Shown one piece after another: positions 23,401-38,400 of a stretch of 64,000 nucleotides of DNA. Source of the stretch: Xenopus tropicalis (taxonomy: Eukaryota > Chordata > Amphibia > Anura > Pipidae); assembly GCF_000004195.4 (NCBI RefSeq), contig NC_030679.2:148043040-148107039 (forward strand), read 5' to 3'. The notes beneath the pieces are model-generated. The model was not told the origin of the DNA. It searched no databases and was given only the letters and a program-made list of their open reading frames with translations. Each line of letters starts with the position of its first letter. The stretch's first letter is position 1. The translations under genes were made by a program, and so were the position numbers.

Positions 23401-26400
23401 CCAGCCCTGCCCTAACTATCCCACCCCTGCCCTAACTACCCCAGCCCTTCCCTAACTATCCCAGCCCTGCCCTAACTATCCCACCCCTGCCCTAACTACC
23501 CCCAGCCCTTCCCTAACTATCCCAGCCCTTCCCTAACTATCCCAGCCCTGCCCTAACTACCCCAGCCCTGCCCTAACTACCCCAGCCCTGCCCTAACTAC
23601 CCCAGCCCTGCCCTAACTAACCCAGCCCTTGCCCTAACTATCCCACTCCTGCCCTAACTATCCCAGCCCTGCCCTAACTACCCCAGCCCTTCCCTAACTA
23701 TCCCAGCCCTTCCCTAACTATCCCAGCCCTTCCCTAACTACCCCCAGCCCTGCCCTAACTATCCCACCCCTGCACTAACTTACCCCAGCCCTTCCCTAAC
23801 TATCCCAGCCCTGCCCTAACTACCCCAGCCCTGCCCTAACTATCCCACTCCTGCCCTAACTACCTCAGCCCTGCCCTAACTACCCCAGCCCTTCCCTAAC
23901 TATCCCAGCCCTTCCCTAACTATCCCAGCCCTGCCCTAACTATCCCAGCCCCTGCCCTAACTATCCCAGCCCTGCCCTAACTATCCCCAGCCCCTGCCCT
24001 AACTACCCCAGCCCTTCCCTAACTATCCCAGCCCTGCCCTAACTACCCCAGCCCTTCCCTAACTATCCCAGCCCTGCCCTAACTACCCCAGCCCTGCCCT
24101 AACTATCCCAGCCCTGCCCTAACTACCCCAGCCCTTCCCTAACTATCCCAGCCCTTCCCTAACTATCCCAGCCCTGCCCTAACTATCCCAGCCCTTCCCT
24201 AACTATCCCAGCCCTGCCCTAAACTATCCCAGCCCTTCCCTAACTATCCCAGCCCTGCCCTAACTATCCCAGCCCTTCCCTAACTATCCCAGCCCTGCCC
24301 TAACTATCCCAGCCCTTCCCTAACTATCCCAGCCCTGCCCTAACTATCCCAGCCCTTCCCTAACTATCCCAGCCCTGCCCTAACTACCCCAGCCCTTCCC
24401 TAACTATCCAGCCCTTCCCTAACTATCCCAGCCCTGCCCTAACTATCCCAGCCCTTCCCTAACTACCCCAGCCCTGCCCCTAACTACCCCCAGCCCTCCC
24501 TAACTATCCCAGCCCTGCCCTAACTACCCCAGCCCTGCCCTAACTACCCCAGCCCTTCCCTAACTATCCCAGCCCTGCCCTAACTACCCCAGCCCTGCCC
24601 TAACTACCCCAGCCCTTCCCTAACTACCCCAGCCCTGCCCTAACTACCCCAGCCCTTCCCTAACTATCCCAGCCCTGCCCTAACTATCCCAGCCCTGCCC
24701 TAACTATCCCACTCCTGCCCTAACTACCCCAGCCCTGCCCTAACTACCCCAGCCCTTCCCTAACTATCCCAGCCCTGCCCTAACTATCCCAGCCCTTCCC
24801 TAACTATCCCAGCCCTGCCCTAACTACCCCAGCCCTGCCCTAACTATCCCAGCCCTGCCCTAACTACCCCAGCCCTTCCCTAACTATCCCACCCCTGCCC
24901 TAACTACCCCAGCCCTTCCCTAACTATCCCTGCCCTAACTATCCCAGCCCTGCCCTAACTATCCCAGCCCTGCCCTAACTATCCCAGCCCTGCCCTAACT
25001 ACCCCAGCCCTTCCCTAACTATCCCAGCCCTTCCCTAACTATCCCAGCCCTTCCCTAAACTATCCCAGCCCTTCCCTACTACCCCAGCCCTTCCCTAACT
25101 ACCCCAGCCCTGCCTAACTATCCAGCCCTTCCCTAACTATCCCAGCCCTTCCTAACTACCCCAGCCCTTCCCTAACTATCCCAGCCCTTCCCTAACTACC
25201 CCAGCCCTGCCCTAACTATCCCACCCCTGCCCTAACTACCCCAGCCCTTCCCTAACTATCCCAGCCCTGCCCTAACTAACCCAGCCCTGCCCTAACTATC
25301 CCACTCCTGCCCTAAACTATCCCAGCCCTGCCCTAACTACCCCAGCCCTTCCCTAACTATCCCAGCCCTGCCCTAACCTATCCCAGCCCTGCCCTAACTA
25401 TCCCAGCCCTTTCCCTAACTATCCCAGCCCTGCCCTAACTATCCCAAGCCCTGCCTACTTCCCACCCTGCCCTAACTATCCCACCCCTGCCCTAACTACC
25501 CCAGCCCTTCCCTAACTATCCCAGCCCTTCCCTAACTATCCCAGCCCTGCCCTAACTACCCCAGCCCTGCCCTAACTATCCCAGCCCTGCCCTAACTACC
25601 CCAGCCCTGCCCTAACTATCCCACCCCTGCCCTAACTACCCCAGCCCTTCCCTAACTATCCCAGCCCTGCCCTAACTAACCCAGCCCTGCCCTAACTATC
25701 CCACTCCTGCCCTAAACTATCCCAGCCCTGCCCTAACTACCCCAGCCCTTCCCTAACTATCCCAGCCCTTCCCTAACTATCCCAGCCCTTCCCTAACTAC
25801 CCCAGCCCTGCCCTAACTATCCCACCCCTGCGCCTAACTACCCCAGCCCTTCCCTAACTATCCCAGCCCTGCCCTAACTACCCCAGCCCTGCCCTAACTA
25901 TCCCACTCCTGCCCTAACTACCCCAGCCCTGCCCTAACTACCCCAGCCCTTCCCTAACTATCCCAGCCCTTCCCCTAACTATCCCAGCCCTTCCCTAACT
26001 ATCCCAGCCTTCCCTAACTACCCCAGCCCTGCCCTAACTATCCCACCCCTGCCCTAAACTACCCCAGCCCTTTCCCTAACTATCCCAGCCCTGCCCTAAC
26101 TACCCCAGCCCTGCCCTAACTATCCCACTCCTGCCCTAACTACCCCAGCCCTGCCCTAACTACCCAGCCCTTCCCTAAACTATCCCAGCCCTTCCCTAAC
26201 TATCCCAGCCCTGCCCTAACTATCCCAGCCCTGCCCTAACTATCCCAGCCCTGCCCTAACTATCCCAGCCCTGCCCTAACTACCCCAGCCCTTCCCTAAC
26301 TATCCCAGCCCTGCCCTAACTACCCCAGCCCTTCCCTAACTATCCAGCCCTTCCCTAAACTATCCCAGCCCTGCCCTAACTACCCCAGCCCTTCCCTAAC

Positions 26401-29400
26401 TATCCCAGCCCTTCCCTAAACTATCCCAGCCCTTCCCTAACTATCCCAGCCCTGCCCTTAACTACCCCAGCCCTTCCCTAACTATCCCAGCCCTTCCCTA
26501 ACTACCCCAGCCCTTCCCTAACTATCCCAGCCCTTCCCTAACTATCCCAGCCCTGCCCTAACTATCCCAGCCCTTCCCTAACTACCCCAGCCCTGCCCTA
26601 ACTACCCCAGCCCTTCCCTAACTATCCCAGCCCTGCCCTAACTACCCCAGCCCTGCCCTAACTACCCCAGCCCTGCCCTAACTATCCCAGCCTGCCCTAA
26701 CTACCCCAGCCCTGCCCTAACTACCCAGCCCTTCCCTAACTACCCCAGCCCTGCCCTAACTACCCCAGCCCTTCCCTAACTATCCCAGCCCTGCCCTAAC
26801 TATCTCAGCCCTTCCCTAACTATCCCAGCCCTGCCCTAACTATCCCAGCCCTTCCCTAACTATCCAGCCCTGCCCTAACTATCCCAGCCCTTCCCTAACT
26901 ATCCCAGCCCTGCCCTAACTACCCCCAGCCCTTCCCTAACTATCCCAGCCCTGCCCTAACTACCCCAGCCCCTGCCCTAACTACCCCAGCCCTTCCCTAA
27001 CTACCCCAGCCCTGCCCTAACTACCCCAGCCTTCCCTAACTATCCCAGCCCTGCCCTAACTATCCCAGCCCTTCCCTAACTATCTCAGCCCTGCCCTAAC
27101 TACCCCAGCCCTTTCCCTAACTATCCCAGCCCTTCCCTAACTATCCCAGCCCTTCGCCTAAACTACCCCAGCCCTGCCCTAACTACCCCAGCCCTTCCCT
27201 AACTATCCCAGCCCTGCCCTAACTATCCCAGCCCTTCCCTAACTATACCCAGCCCTGCCCTAACTATCCCAGCCCTTCCCTAACTATCCCAGCCCTGCCC
27301 TAACTATCCCAGCCCCTTCCCTAACTATCCCAGCCCTGCCCTAACTATCCCAGCCCTTCCCTAACGTATCCCAGCCCTGCCCTAACTATCCCAGCCCTTC
27401 CCTAAACTATCCCAGCCCTGCCCCTAACTATCCCAGCCCTTCCCTAACTATCCCAGCCCTGCCCTAACTACCCCAGCCCTGCCCTAACTACCCCAGCCCT
27501 CCCTAACTACCCCAGCCCTGCCCTAACTACCCCAGCCCTTCCCTAACTATCCCAGCCCTGCCCTAACTATCCAGCCCTGCCCTAACTATCCCACTCCTTG
27601 CCCTAAACTACCCCAGCCCTGCCCTAACTACCCCAGCCCTTCCCTAACTATCCCAGCCCTGCCCTTACTATCCCAGCCCTTCCCTAACTATCCCAGCCCT
27701 GCCCTAACTACCCCAGCCCTGCCCTAACTATCCCAGCCCTGCCCTAACTACCCAGCCCTTCCCTAAACTATCCCACCCCTGCCCTAACTACCCCAGCCCT
27801 TCCCTAACTATCCCTGCCCTAACTAACCCAGCCCTGCTCCTAACTATCCCACTCCTGCCCTAACTATCCCAGCCCTGCCCTAACTACCCCAGCCCTTCCC
27901 TAACTATCCCAGCCCTTCCCTAACTACCCCAGCCCTTCCCTAACTATCCCAGCCCTTCCCTAACTATCCCAGCCCTTCCCTAACTATCCCAGCCCTTCCC
28001 TAACTACCCCAGCCCTGCCCTAACTATCCCACCCCTGCCCTAACTACCCCAGCCCTTCCCTAACTATCCCAGCCCTGCCCTAACTAACCCAGCCCTTCCC
28101 TAACTATCCCACCCCTGCCCTAACTATCCCAGCCCTGCCCTAACTATCCCACCCCTGCCCTAACTACCCCAGCCCTTCCCTAACTATCCCAGCCCTTCCC
28201 TAACTATCCCAGCCCTGCCCTAACTACCCCAGCCCTTCCCTAACTATCCCAGCCCTTCCCTAACTATCCCAGCCCTTCCCTAACTATCCCAGCCCTTCCC
28301 TAACTATCCCAGCCCTGCCCTAACTACCCCAGCCCTTCCCTAACTATCCCAGCCCTGCCCTAACTACCCCAGCCCTTCCCTAACTATCCCAGCCCTGCCC
28401 TAACTATCCCAGCCCTTCCCTAACTACCCCAGCCCTGCCCTAACTACCCCAGCCCTTCCCTAACTATCCCAGCCCTGCCCCTAACTATCCCAGCCCTTCC
28501 CTAACTACCCCAGCCCTGCCCTAACTACCCCAGCCCTTCCCTAACTATCCCAGCCCTGCCCTAACTACCCCAGCCCTGCCCTAACTACCCCAGCCCTTCC
28601 CTAACTATCCCAGCCCTGCCCTAACTACCCCAGCCCTTCCCTAACTACCCCAGCCCTTCCCTAACTACCCCAGCCCTGCCCTAACTACCCCAGCCCTTCC
28701 CTAACTATCCCAGCCCTGCCCTAACTATCCCAGCCCTGCCCTAACTATCCCACTCCTGCCCTAACTACCCCAGCCCTGCCCTAACTACCCCAGCCCTTCC
28801 CTAACTATCCCAGCCCTGCCCTAACTATCCCAGCCCTTCCCTAACTATCCCAGCCCTGCCCTAACTACCCCAGCCCTGCCCTAACTATCCCAGCCCTGCC
28901 CTAACTACCCCAGCCCTTCCCTAACTATCCCACCCCTGCCCTAACTACCCCAGCCCTTCCCTAAACTATCCCTGCCCTAACTAACCCAGCCCTGCCCTAA
29001 CTATCCCACTCCTGCCCTAACTATCCCAGCCCTGCCCTAACTACCCCAGCCCTTCCCTAACTATCCCAGCCCTTCCCTAACTACCCCAGCCCTTCCCTAA
29101 CTATCCCAGCCCTTCCCTAACTATCCCAGCCCTTCCCTAACTATCCCAGCCCTGCCCTAACTATCCCAGCCCTTCCCTAACTACCCCAGCCCTGCCCTAA
29201 CTACCCCAGCCCTTCCCTAACTATCCCAGCCCTGCCCTAACTACCCCAGCCCTGCCCTAACTACCCCAGCCCTTCCCTAACTATCCCAGCCCTGCCCTAA
29301 CTACCCCAGCCCTGCCCTAACTACCCCAGCCCTTCCCTAACTACCCCAGCCCTGCCCTAACTACCCCAGCCCTTCCCTAACTATCCCAGCCCTGCCCTAA

Positions 29401-32400
29401 CTATCCCAGCCCTGCCCTAACTATCCCACTCCTGCCCTAACTACCCCAGCCCTGCCCTAACTACCCCAGCCCTTCCCTAACTATCCCAGCCTGCCCTAAC
29501 TACCCCAGCCCTGCCCTAACTATCCCACTCCTGCCCTAACTACCCCAGCCCTGCCCTAACTACCCCAGCCCTTCCCTAACTATCCCAGCCCTTCCCTAAC
29601 TATCCCAGCCCTTCCCTAACTATCCCAGCCCTTCCCTAACTACCCCAGCCCTGCCCTAACTATCCCACCCCTGCCCCTAACTACCCCAGCCCTTCCCTAA
29701 CTATCCCAGCCCTGCCCTAACTACCCCAGCCCTGCCCTAACTATCCCACTCCTGCCCTAACTACCCCAGCCCTGCCCTAACTACCCCAGCCCTTCCCTAA
29801 CTATCCCAGCCCTTCCCTAACTATCCCAGCCCTTCCCTAACTATCCCAGCCCTGCCCTAACTATCCCAGCCCTGCCCTAACTATCCCAGCCCTGCCCTAA
29901 CTATCCCAGCCCTGCCCTAACTATCCCAGCCCTGCCCTAACTATCCCAGCCCTTGCCCTAACTATCCCAGCCCTGCCCTAACTATCCCAGCCCTGCCCTA
30001 ACTATCCCAGCCCTTCCCTAACTATCCCAGCCCTTCCCTAACTATCCCAGCCCTTCCCTAACTATCCCAGCCCTGCCCTAACTACCCCAGCCCTTCCCTA
30101 ACTATCCCAGCCCTTCCCTAACTACCCCAGCCCTTCCCTAACTATCCCAGCCCTTCCCTAACTATCCCAGCCCTGCCCTAACTATCCCAGCCCTTCCCTA
30201 ACTACCCCAGCCCTGCCCTAACTACCCCAGCCCTTCCCTAACTATCCCAGCCCTGCCCTAACTACCCCAGCCCTGCCCTTAACTACCCCAGCCCTTCCCT
30301 AACTATCCCAGCCCTGCCCTAACTACCCCAGCCCTGCCCTAACTACCCCAGCCCTTCCCTAACTACCCCAGCCCTGCCCTAACTACCCCAGCCCTTCCCT
30401 AACTATCCCAGCCCTGCCCTAACTATCCCAGCCCTTCCCTAACTATCCCAGCCCTGCCCTAACTATCCCAGCCCTTCCCTAACTATCCCAGCCCTGCCCT
30501 AACTATCCCAGCCCTTCCCTAACTATCCCAGCCCTGCCCTAACTACCCCAGCCCTTCCCTAACTATCCCAGCCCTGCCCTAACTACCCCAGCCCTGCCCT
30601 AACTACCCCAGCCCTTCCCTAACTACCCCAGCCCTGCCCTAACTACCCCAGCCCTTCCCTAACTATCCCAGCCCTGCCCTAACTATCCCAGCCCTTCCCT
30701 AACTATCCCAGCCCTGCCCTAACTATCCCAGCCCTTCCCTAACTATCCCAGCCCTGCCCTAACTATCCCAGCCCTTCCCTAACTATCCCAGCCCTGCCCT
30801 AACTATCCCAGCCCTTCCCTAACTATCCCAGCCCTTCCCTAACTATCCCCAGCCCTGCCCTAACTATCCCAGCCCTTCCCTAACTATCCCAGCCCTGCCC
30901 TAACTATCCCAGCCCTTCCCTAACTATCCCAGCCCTGCCCTAACTATCCCAGCCCTTCCCTAACTATCCCAGCCCTGCCCTAACTATCCCAGCCCTTCCC
31001 TAACTATCCCAGCCCTGCCCTAACTACCCCAGCCCTGCCCTAACTACCCCAGCCCTTCCCTAACTACCCCAGCCCTGCCCTAACTACCCCAGCCCTTCCC
31101 TAACTATCCCAGCCCTGCCCTAACTATCCCAGCCCTGCCCTAACTATCCCACCCCTGCCCTAACTACCCCAGCCCTGCCCTAACTACCCCAGCCCTTCCC
31201 TAACTATCCCAGCCCTGCCCTAACTATCCCAGCCCTTCCCTAACTATCCCAGCCCTGCCCTAACTACCCCAGCCCTGCCCTAACTATCCCAGCCCTGCCC
31301 TAACTACCCCAGCCCTTCCCTAACTATCCCACCCCTGCCCTAACTACCCCAGCCCTTCCCTAACTATCCCTGCCCTAACTAACCCAGCCCTGCCCTAACT
31401 ATCCCACTCCTGCCCTATAACTATCCCAGCCCTGCCCTAACTACCCCAGCCCTTCCCTAACTATCCCAGCCCTTCCCTAACTACCCCAGCCCTTCCCTAA
31501 CTATCCCAGCCCTTCCCTAACTATCCAGCCCTTCCCTAACTATCCCAGCCCTTCCCTAACTACCCCAGCCCTGCCCTAACTATCCCACCCCTGCCCTAAC
31601 TACCCCAGCCCTTCCCTAACTATCCCAGCCCTGACCTAACTATCCCAGCCCTGCCCTAACTATCCCACCCCTGCCCTAACTATCCCAGCCCTCCCTAACT
31701 ATCCCAGCCCTTCCCTAACTATCCCAGCCCTGCCCTAACTACCCCAGCCCTTCCCTAACTATCCCACCCCTGCCCTAACTATCCCAGCCCTTGCCCTAAC
31801 TATCCCACCCCTGCCCTAACTATCCCAGCCCTTCCCTAACTATCCCAGCCCTTCCCTAACTATCCCAGCCCTGCCCTAACTACCCCAGCCCTTCCCCTAA
31901 CTAATCCCAGCCCTTCCCTAACTATCCCAGCCCTTCCCTAACTATCCCAGCCCTTCCCTAACTATCCCAGCCCTGCCCTAACTACCCCAGCCCTTCCCTA
32001 ACTATCCCAGCCCTGCCCTAAACTACCCCAGCCCTTCCCTAACTATCCCAGCCCTGCCCTAACTATCCCAGCCCTTCCCTAACTACCCCAGCCCTGCCCT
32101 AACTACCCCAGCCCTTCCCTAACTATCCCAGCCCTGCCCTAACTATCCCAGCCCTTTCCCTAACTACCCCAGCCCTGCCCTAACTACCCCAGCCCTTCCG
32201 CTAACTATCCCAGCCCTGCCCTAACTACCCCAGCCCTGCCCTAACTACCCCAGCCCTTCCCTAACTATCCCAGCCCTGCCCTAACTACCCCAGCCCTTCC
32301 CTAACTACCCCAGCCCTTCCCTAACTACCCCAGCCCTGCCCTAACTACCCCAGCCCTTCCCTAACTATCCCAGCCCTGCCCTAACTATCCCAGCCCTTCC

Positions 32401-35400
32401 CTAACTATCCCACTCCTGCCCTAACTACCCCAGCCCTGCCCTAACTACCCCAGCCCTTCCCTAACTATCCCAGCCCTGCCCTAACTATCCCAGCCCTTCC
32501 CTAACTATCCCAGCCCTGCCCTAACTACCCCAGCCCTGCCCTAACTATCCCAGCCCTGCCCTAACTACCCCAGCCCTTCCCTAACTATCCCACCCCTGCC
32601 CTAACTACCCCAGCCCTTCCCTAACTACCCCAGCCCTTCCCTAACTATCCCTGCCCTAACTAACCCAGCCCTGCCCTAACTATCCCACTCCTGCCCTAAC
32701 TATCCCAGCCCTGCCCTAACTACCCCAGCCCTTCCCTAACTATCCCAGCCCTTCCCTAACTACCCCAGCCCTTCCCTAACTATCCCAGCCCTTCCCTAAC
32801 TATCCCAGCCCTTCCCTAACTATCCCAGCCCTTCCCTAACTACCCCAGCCCTGCCCTAACTATCCCACCCCTGCCCTAACTACCCCAGCCCTTCCCTAAC
32901 TATCCCAGCCCTGCCCTAACTAACCCAGCCCTGCCCTAACTATCCCACCCCTGCCCTAACTATCCCAGCCCTTCCCTAACTATCCCAGCCCTTCCCTAAC
33001 TATCCCACCCCTGCCCTAACTATCCCAGCCCTTCCCTAACTATCCCAGCCCTGCCCTAACTATCCCAGCCCTGCCCTAACTATCCCAGCCCTGCCCTAAC
33101 TATCCCAGCCCTGCCCTAACTATCCCAGCCCTTCCCTAACTAACCCAGCCCTGCCCTAACTACCCCAGCCCTTCCCTAACTATCCCACCCCTGCCCTAAC
33201 TATCCCAGCCCTGCCCTAATTATCCCAGCCCTGCCCTAACTATCCCAGCCCTTCCCTAACTACCCCAGCCCTGCCCTAACTATCCCAGCCCTGCCCTAAC
33301 TAACCCAGCCCTGCCCTAACTATCCCACCCCTGCCCTAACTATCCCAACCCTTCCCCAACTAACCCAGCCCTTCCCTAACTAACCCAGCCCTTCCCTAAC
33401 TACCCCAGCCCTGCCCTAACTATCCCAGCCCTTCCCTAACTATCCCAGCCCTTCCCTAACTATCCCAGCCCTGCCCTAACTATCCCAGCCCTTCCCTAAC
33501 TATCCCAGCCCTGCCCTAACTACCCCAGCCCTTCCCTAACTATCCCAGCCCTTCCCTAACTACCCCAGCCCTTCCCTAACTATCCCAGCCCTTCCCTAAC
33601 TATCCCAGCCCTGCCCTAACTATCCCAGCCCTTCCCTAAACTACCCCAGCCCTGCCCTAACTACCCCAGCCCTTCCCTAACTATCCCAGCCCTGCCCTAA
33701 CTACCCCAGCCCTGCCCTAACTACCCCAGCCCTTCCCTAACTATCCCAGCCCTTGCCCTAACTACCCCAGCCCTGCCCTAACTACCCCAGCCCTTCCCTA
33801 ACTACCCCAGCCCTGCCCTAACTACCCCAGCCCTTCCCTAACTATCCCAGCCCTGCCCTAACTATCCCAGCCCTTCCCTAACTATCCCAGCCCTGCCCTA
33901 ACTATCCCAGCCCTTCCCTAACTATCCCAGCCCTGCCCTAACTATCCCAGCCCTTCCCTAACTATCCCAGCCCTGCCCTAACTACCCCAGCCCTTCCCTA
34001 ACTATCCCAGCCCTGCCCTAACTACCCCAGCCCTGCCCTAACTACCCCAGCCCTTCCCTAACTACCCCAGCCCTGCCCTAACTACCCCAGCCCTTCCCTA
34101 ACTATCCCAGCCCTGCCCTAACTATCCCAGCCCTTCCCTAACTATCCCAGCCCTGCCCTAACTATCCCAGCCCTTCCCTAACTATCCCAGCCCTGCCCTA
34201 ACTATCCCAGCCCTTCCCTAACTATCCCAGCCCTGCCCTAACTATCCCAGCCCTTCCCTAACTATCCCAGCCCTTCCCTAACTATCCCAGCCCTGCCCTA
34301 ACTATCCCAGCCCTTCCCTAACTATCCCAGCCCTGCCCTAACTATCCCAGCCCTTCCCTAACTATCCCAGCCCTGCCCTAACTATCCCAGCCCTTCCCTA
34401 ACTATCCCAGCCCTGCCCTAACTATCCCAGCCCTTCCCTAAACTATCCCAGCCCTGCCCTAACTACCCCAGCCCTGCCCTAACTACCCCAGCCCTTCCCT
34501 AACTACCCCAGCCCTGCCCTAACTACCCCAGCCCTTCCCTAACTATCCCAGCCCCTGCCCTAACTATCCCAGCCCCTGCCCTAACTATCCCACTCCTGCC
34601 CTAACTACCCCAGCCCTGCCCTAACTACCCCAGCCCTTCCCTAACTATCCCAGCCCTGCCCTAACTATCCCAGCCCTTCCCTAACTATCCCAGCCCTGCC
34701 CTAACTACCCCAGCCCTGCCCTAACTATCCCAGCCCTGCCCTAACTACCCCAGCCCTTCCCTAACTATCCCACCCCTGCCCTAACTACCCCAGCCCTTCC
34801 CTAACTATCCCTGCCCTAACTAACCCAGCCCTGCCCTAACTATCCCACTCCTGCCCTAACTATCCCAGCCCTGCCCTAACTACCCCAGCCCTTCCCTAAC
34901 TATCCCAGCCCTTCCCTAACTACCCCAGCCCTTCCCTAACTATCCCAGCCCTTCCCTAACTATCCCAGCCCTTCCCTAACTATCCCAGCCCTTCCCTAAC
35001 TACCCCAGCCCCTGCACCTAACTATCCCACCCCTGCCCTAACTACCCCAGCCCTTCCCTAAACGTATCCCAGCCCTGCCCTAACTATCCCAGCCCTGCCC
35101 TAACTATCCCACCCCTGCCCTAACTATCCCAGCCCTTCCCTAACTATCCCAGCCCTTCCCTAACTATCCCAGCCCTGCCCCTAACTACCCCAGCCCTTCC
35201 CTAACTATCCCACCCCTGCCCTAACTATCCCAGCCCTGCCCTAACTATCCCACCCCTGCCCTAACTATCCCAGCCCTTCCCTAACTATCCCAGCCCTTCC
35301 CTAACTATCCCAGCCCTGCCCTAACTACCCCAGCCCTTCCCTAACTATCCAGCCCTTCCCTAACTATCCCAGCCCTTCCCTAACTATCCCAGCCCTGCCC

Positions 35401-38400
35401 TAACTACCCCAGCCCTTCCCTAACTATCCCAGCCCTGCCCTAACTACCCCAGCCCTTCCCTAACTATCCCAGCCCTGCCCTAACTATCCCAGCCCTTCCC
35501 TAACTACCCCAGCCCTGCCCTAACTACCCCAGCCCTTCCCTAACTATCCCAGCCCTGCCCTAACTATCCCAGCCCTTCCCTAACTACCCCAGCCCTGCCC
35601 TAACTACCCCAGCCCTTCCCTAACTATCCCAGCCCTGCCCTAACTACCCCAGCCCTGCCCTAACTACCCCAGCCCTTCCCTAACTATCCCAGCCCTGCCC
35701 TAACTACCCCAGCCCTTCCCTAACTACCCCAGCCCTTCCCTAACTACCCAGCCCTGCCCTAACTACCCCAGCCCTTCCCTAACTATCCCAGCCCTGCCCT
35801 AACTATCCCAGCCCTGCCCTAACTATCCCACTCCTGCCCTAACTACCCCAGCCCTGCCCTAACTACCCCAGCCCTTCCCTAACTATCCCAGCCCTGCCCT
35901 AACTATCCCAGCCCTTCCCTAACTATCCCAGCCCTGCCCTAACTACCCAGCCCTGCCCTAACTATCCCAGCCCTGCCCTAACTACCCCAGCCCTTCCCTA
36001 ACTATCCCACCCCTGCCCTAACTACCCCAGCCCTTCCCTAACTACCCCCAGCCCTTCCCTAACTATCCCTTGCCCTAACTAACCCAGCCCTGCCCTAACT
36101 ATCCCACTCCTGCCCTAACTATCCCAGCCCTGCCCTAACTACCCAGCCCTTCCCTAACTATCCCAGCCCTTCCCTAACTACCCCAGCCCTTCCCTAACTA
36201 TCCCAGCCCTTCCCTAACTATCCCAGCCCTTCCCTAACTATCCCAGCCCTTCCCTAACTACCCCAGCCCTGCCCTAACTATCCCACCCCTGCCCTAACTA
36301 CCCCAGCCCTTCCCTAAACTATCCCAGCCCTGCCCTAACTAACCCAGCCCTGCCCTAACTATCCCACCCCTGCCCTAACTATCCCAGCCCTTCCCTAACT
36401 ATCCCAGCCCTCCCTAACTATCCCACCCCTGCCCTAACTATCCCAGCCCTTCCCTAACTATCCCAGCCCTGCCCTAACTATCCCAGCCCTGCCCTAACTA
36501 TCCCAGCCCTGCCCTAAACTATCCCAGCCCTGCCCTAACTATCCCAGCCCTTCCCTAAACTAACCCAGCCCTGCCCTAACTACCCCAGCCCTTCCCTAAC
36601 TATCCCACCCCTGCCCTAACTATCCCAGCCCTGCCCTAATTATCCCAGCCCTGCCCTAACTATCCCAAGCCCTTCCCTAACTACCCCAGCCCTGCCCTAA
36701 CTATCCCAGCCCTGCCCTAAACTAACCCAGCCCTGCCCTAACTATTCCCACCCCTGCCCTAACTATCCCAACCCTTCCCCAACTAACCCAGCCCTTCCCT
36801 AACTACCCAGCCCTTCCCTAACTACCCCAGCCCTGCCCTAACTATCCCAGCCCTTCCTAACTATCCCAGCCCTTCCCTAACTATCCCAGCCCTGCCCTAA
36901 CTATCCCAGCCCTTCGCCTAACTATCCCAGCCCTGCCCTAACTACCCCAGCCCTTCCCTAACTATCCCAGCCCTTCCCTAACTACCCCAGCCCTTCCCTA
37001 ACTATCCCAGCCCTTCCCTAAACTATCCCAGCCCTGCCCTAACTATCCCAGCCCTTCCCTAACTACCCCAGCCCTGCCCTAAACTACCCCAGCCCTTCCC
37101 TAACTATCCCAGCCCTGCCCTAACTACCCCAGCCCTGCCCTAACTACCCCCAGCCCTTCCCTAACTATCCCAGCCCTGCCCTAACTACCCCAGCCCTGCC
37201 CTAACTACCCCAGCCCTTCCCTAACTACCCCAGCCCTGCCCTAACTACCCCAGCCCTTCCCTAACTATCCCAGCCCTGCCCTAACTATCCCAGCCCTTCC
37301 CTAACTATCCCAGCCCTGCCCTAACTATCCCAGCCCTTCCCTAACTATCCCAGCCCTGCCCTAACTATCCCAGCCCTTCCCTAACTATCCCAGCCCTGCC
37401 CTAACTACCCCAGCCCTTCCCTAACTATCCCAGCCCTGCCCTAACTACCCCAGCCCTGCCCTAACTACCCCAGCCCTTCCTAACTACCCCAGCCCTGCCC
37501 TAACTACCCCAGCCCTTCCCTAACTATCCCAGCCCTGCCCTAACTATCCCAGCCCTTCCCTAACTATCCCAGCCCTGCCCTAACTATCCCAGCCCTTCCC
37601 TAACTATCCCAGCCCTGCCCTAACTATCCCAGCCCTTCCCTAACTATCCCAGCCCTGCCCTAACTATCCCAGCCCTTCCCTAACTATCCCAGCCCTTCCC
37701 TAACTATCCCAGCCCTGCCCTAACTATCCCAGCCCTTCCCTAACTATCCCAGCCCTGCCCTAACTATCCCAGCCCTTCCCTAACTATCCCAGCCCTGCCC
37801 TAACTATCCCAGCCCTTCCCTAACTATCCCAGCCCTGCCCTAACTATCCCAGCCCTTCCCTAACTATCCCAGCCCTGCCCTAACTACCCCAGCCCTGCCC
37901 TAACTACCCCAGCCCTTCCCTAACTACCCCAGCCCTGCCCTAACTACCCCAGCCCTTCCCTAACTATCCCAGCCCTGCCCTAACTATCCCAGCCCTGCCC
38001 TAACTATCCCACTCCTGCCCTAACTACCCCAGCCCTGCCCTAACTACCCCAGCCCTTCCCTAACTATCCCAGCCCTGCCCTAACTATCCCAGCCCTTCCC
38101 TAACTATCCCAGCCCTGCCCTAACTACCCCAGCCCTGCCCTAACTATCCCAGCCCTGCCCTAACTACCCCAGCCCTTCCCTAACTATCCCACCCCTGCCC
38201 TAACTACCCCAGCCCTTCCCTAACTATCCCTGCCCTAACTAACCCAGCCCTGCCCTAACTATCCCACTCCTGCCCTAACTATCCCAGCCCTGCCCTAACT
38301 ACCCCAGCCCTTCCCTAACTATCCCAGCCCTTCCCTAACTACCCCAGCCCTTCCCTAACTATCCCAGCCCTTCCCTAACTATCCCAGCCCTTCCCTAACT

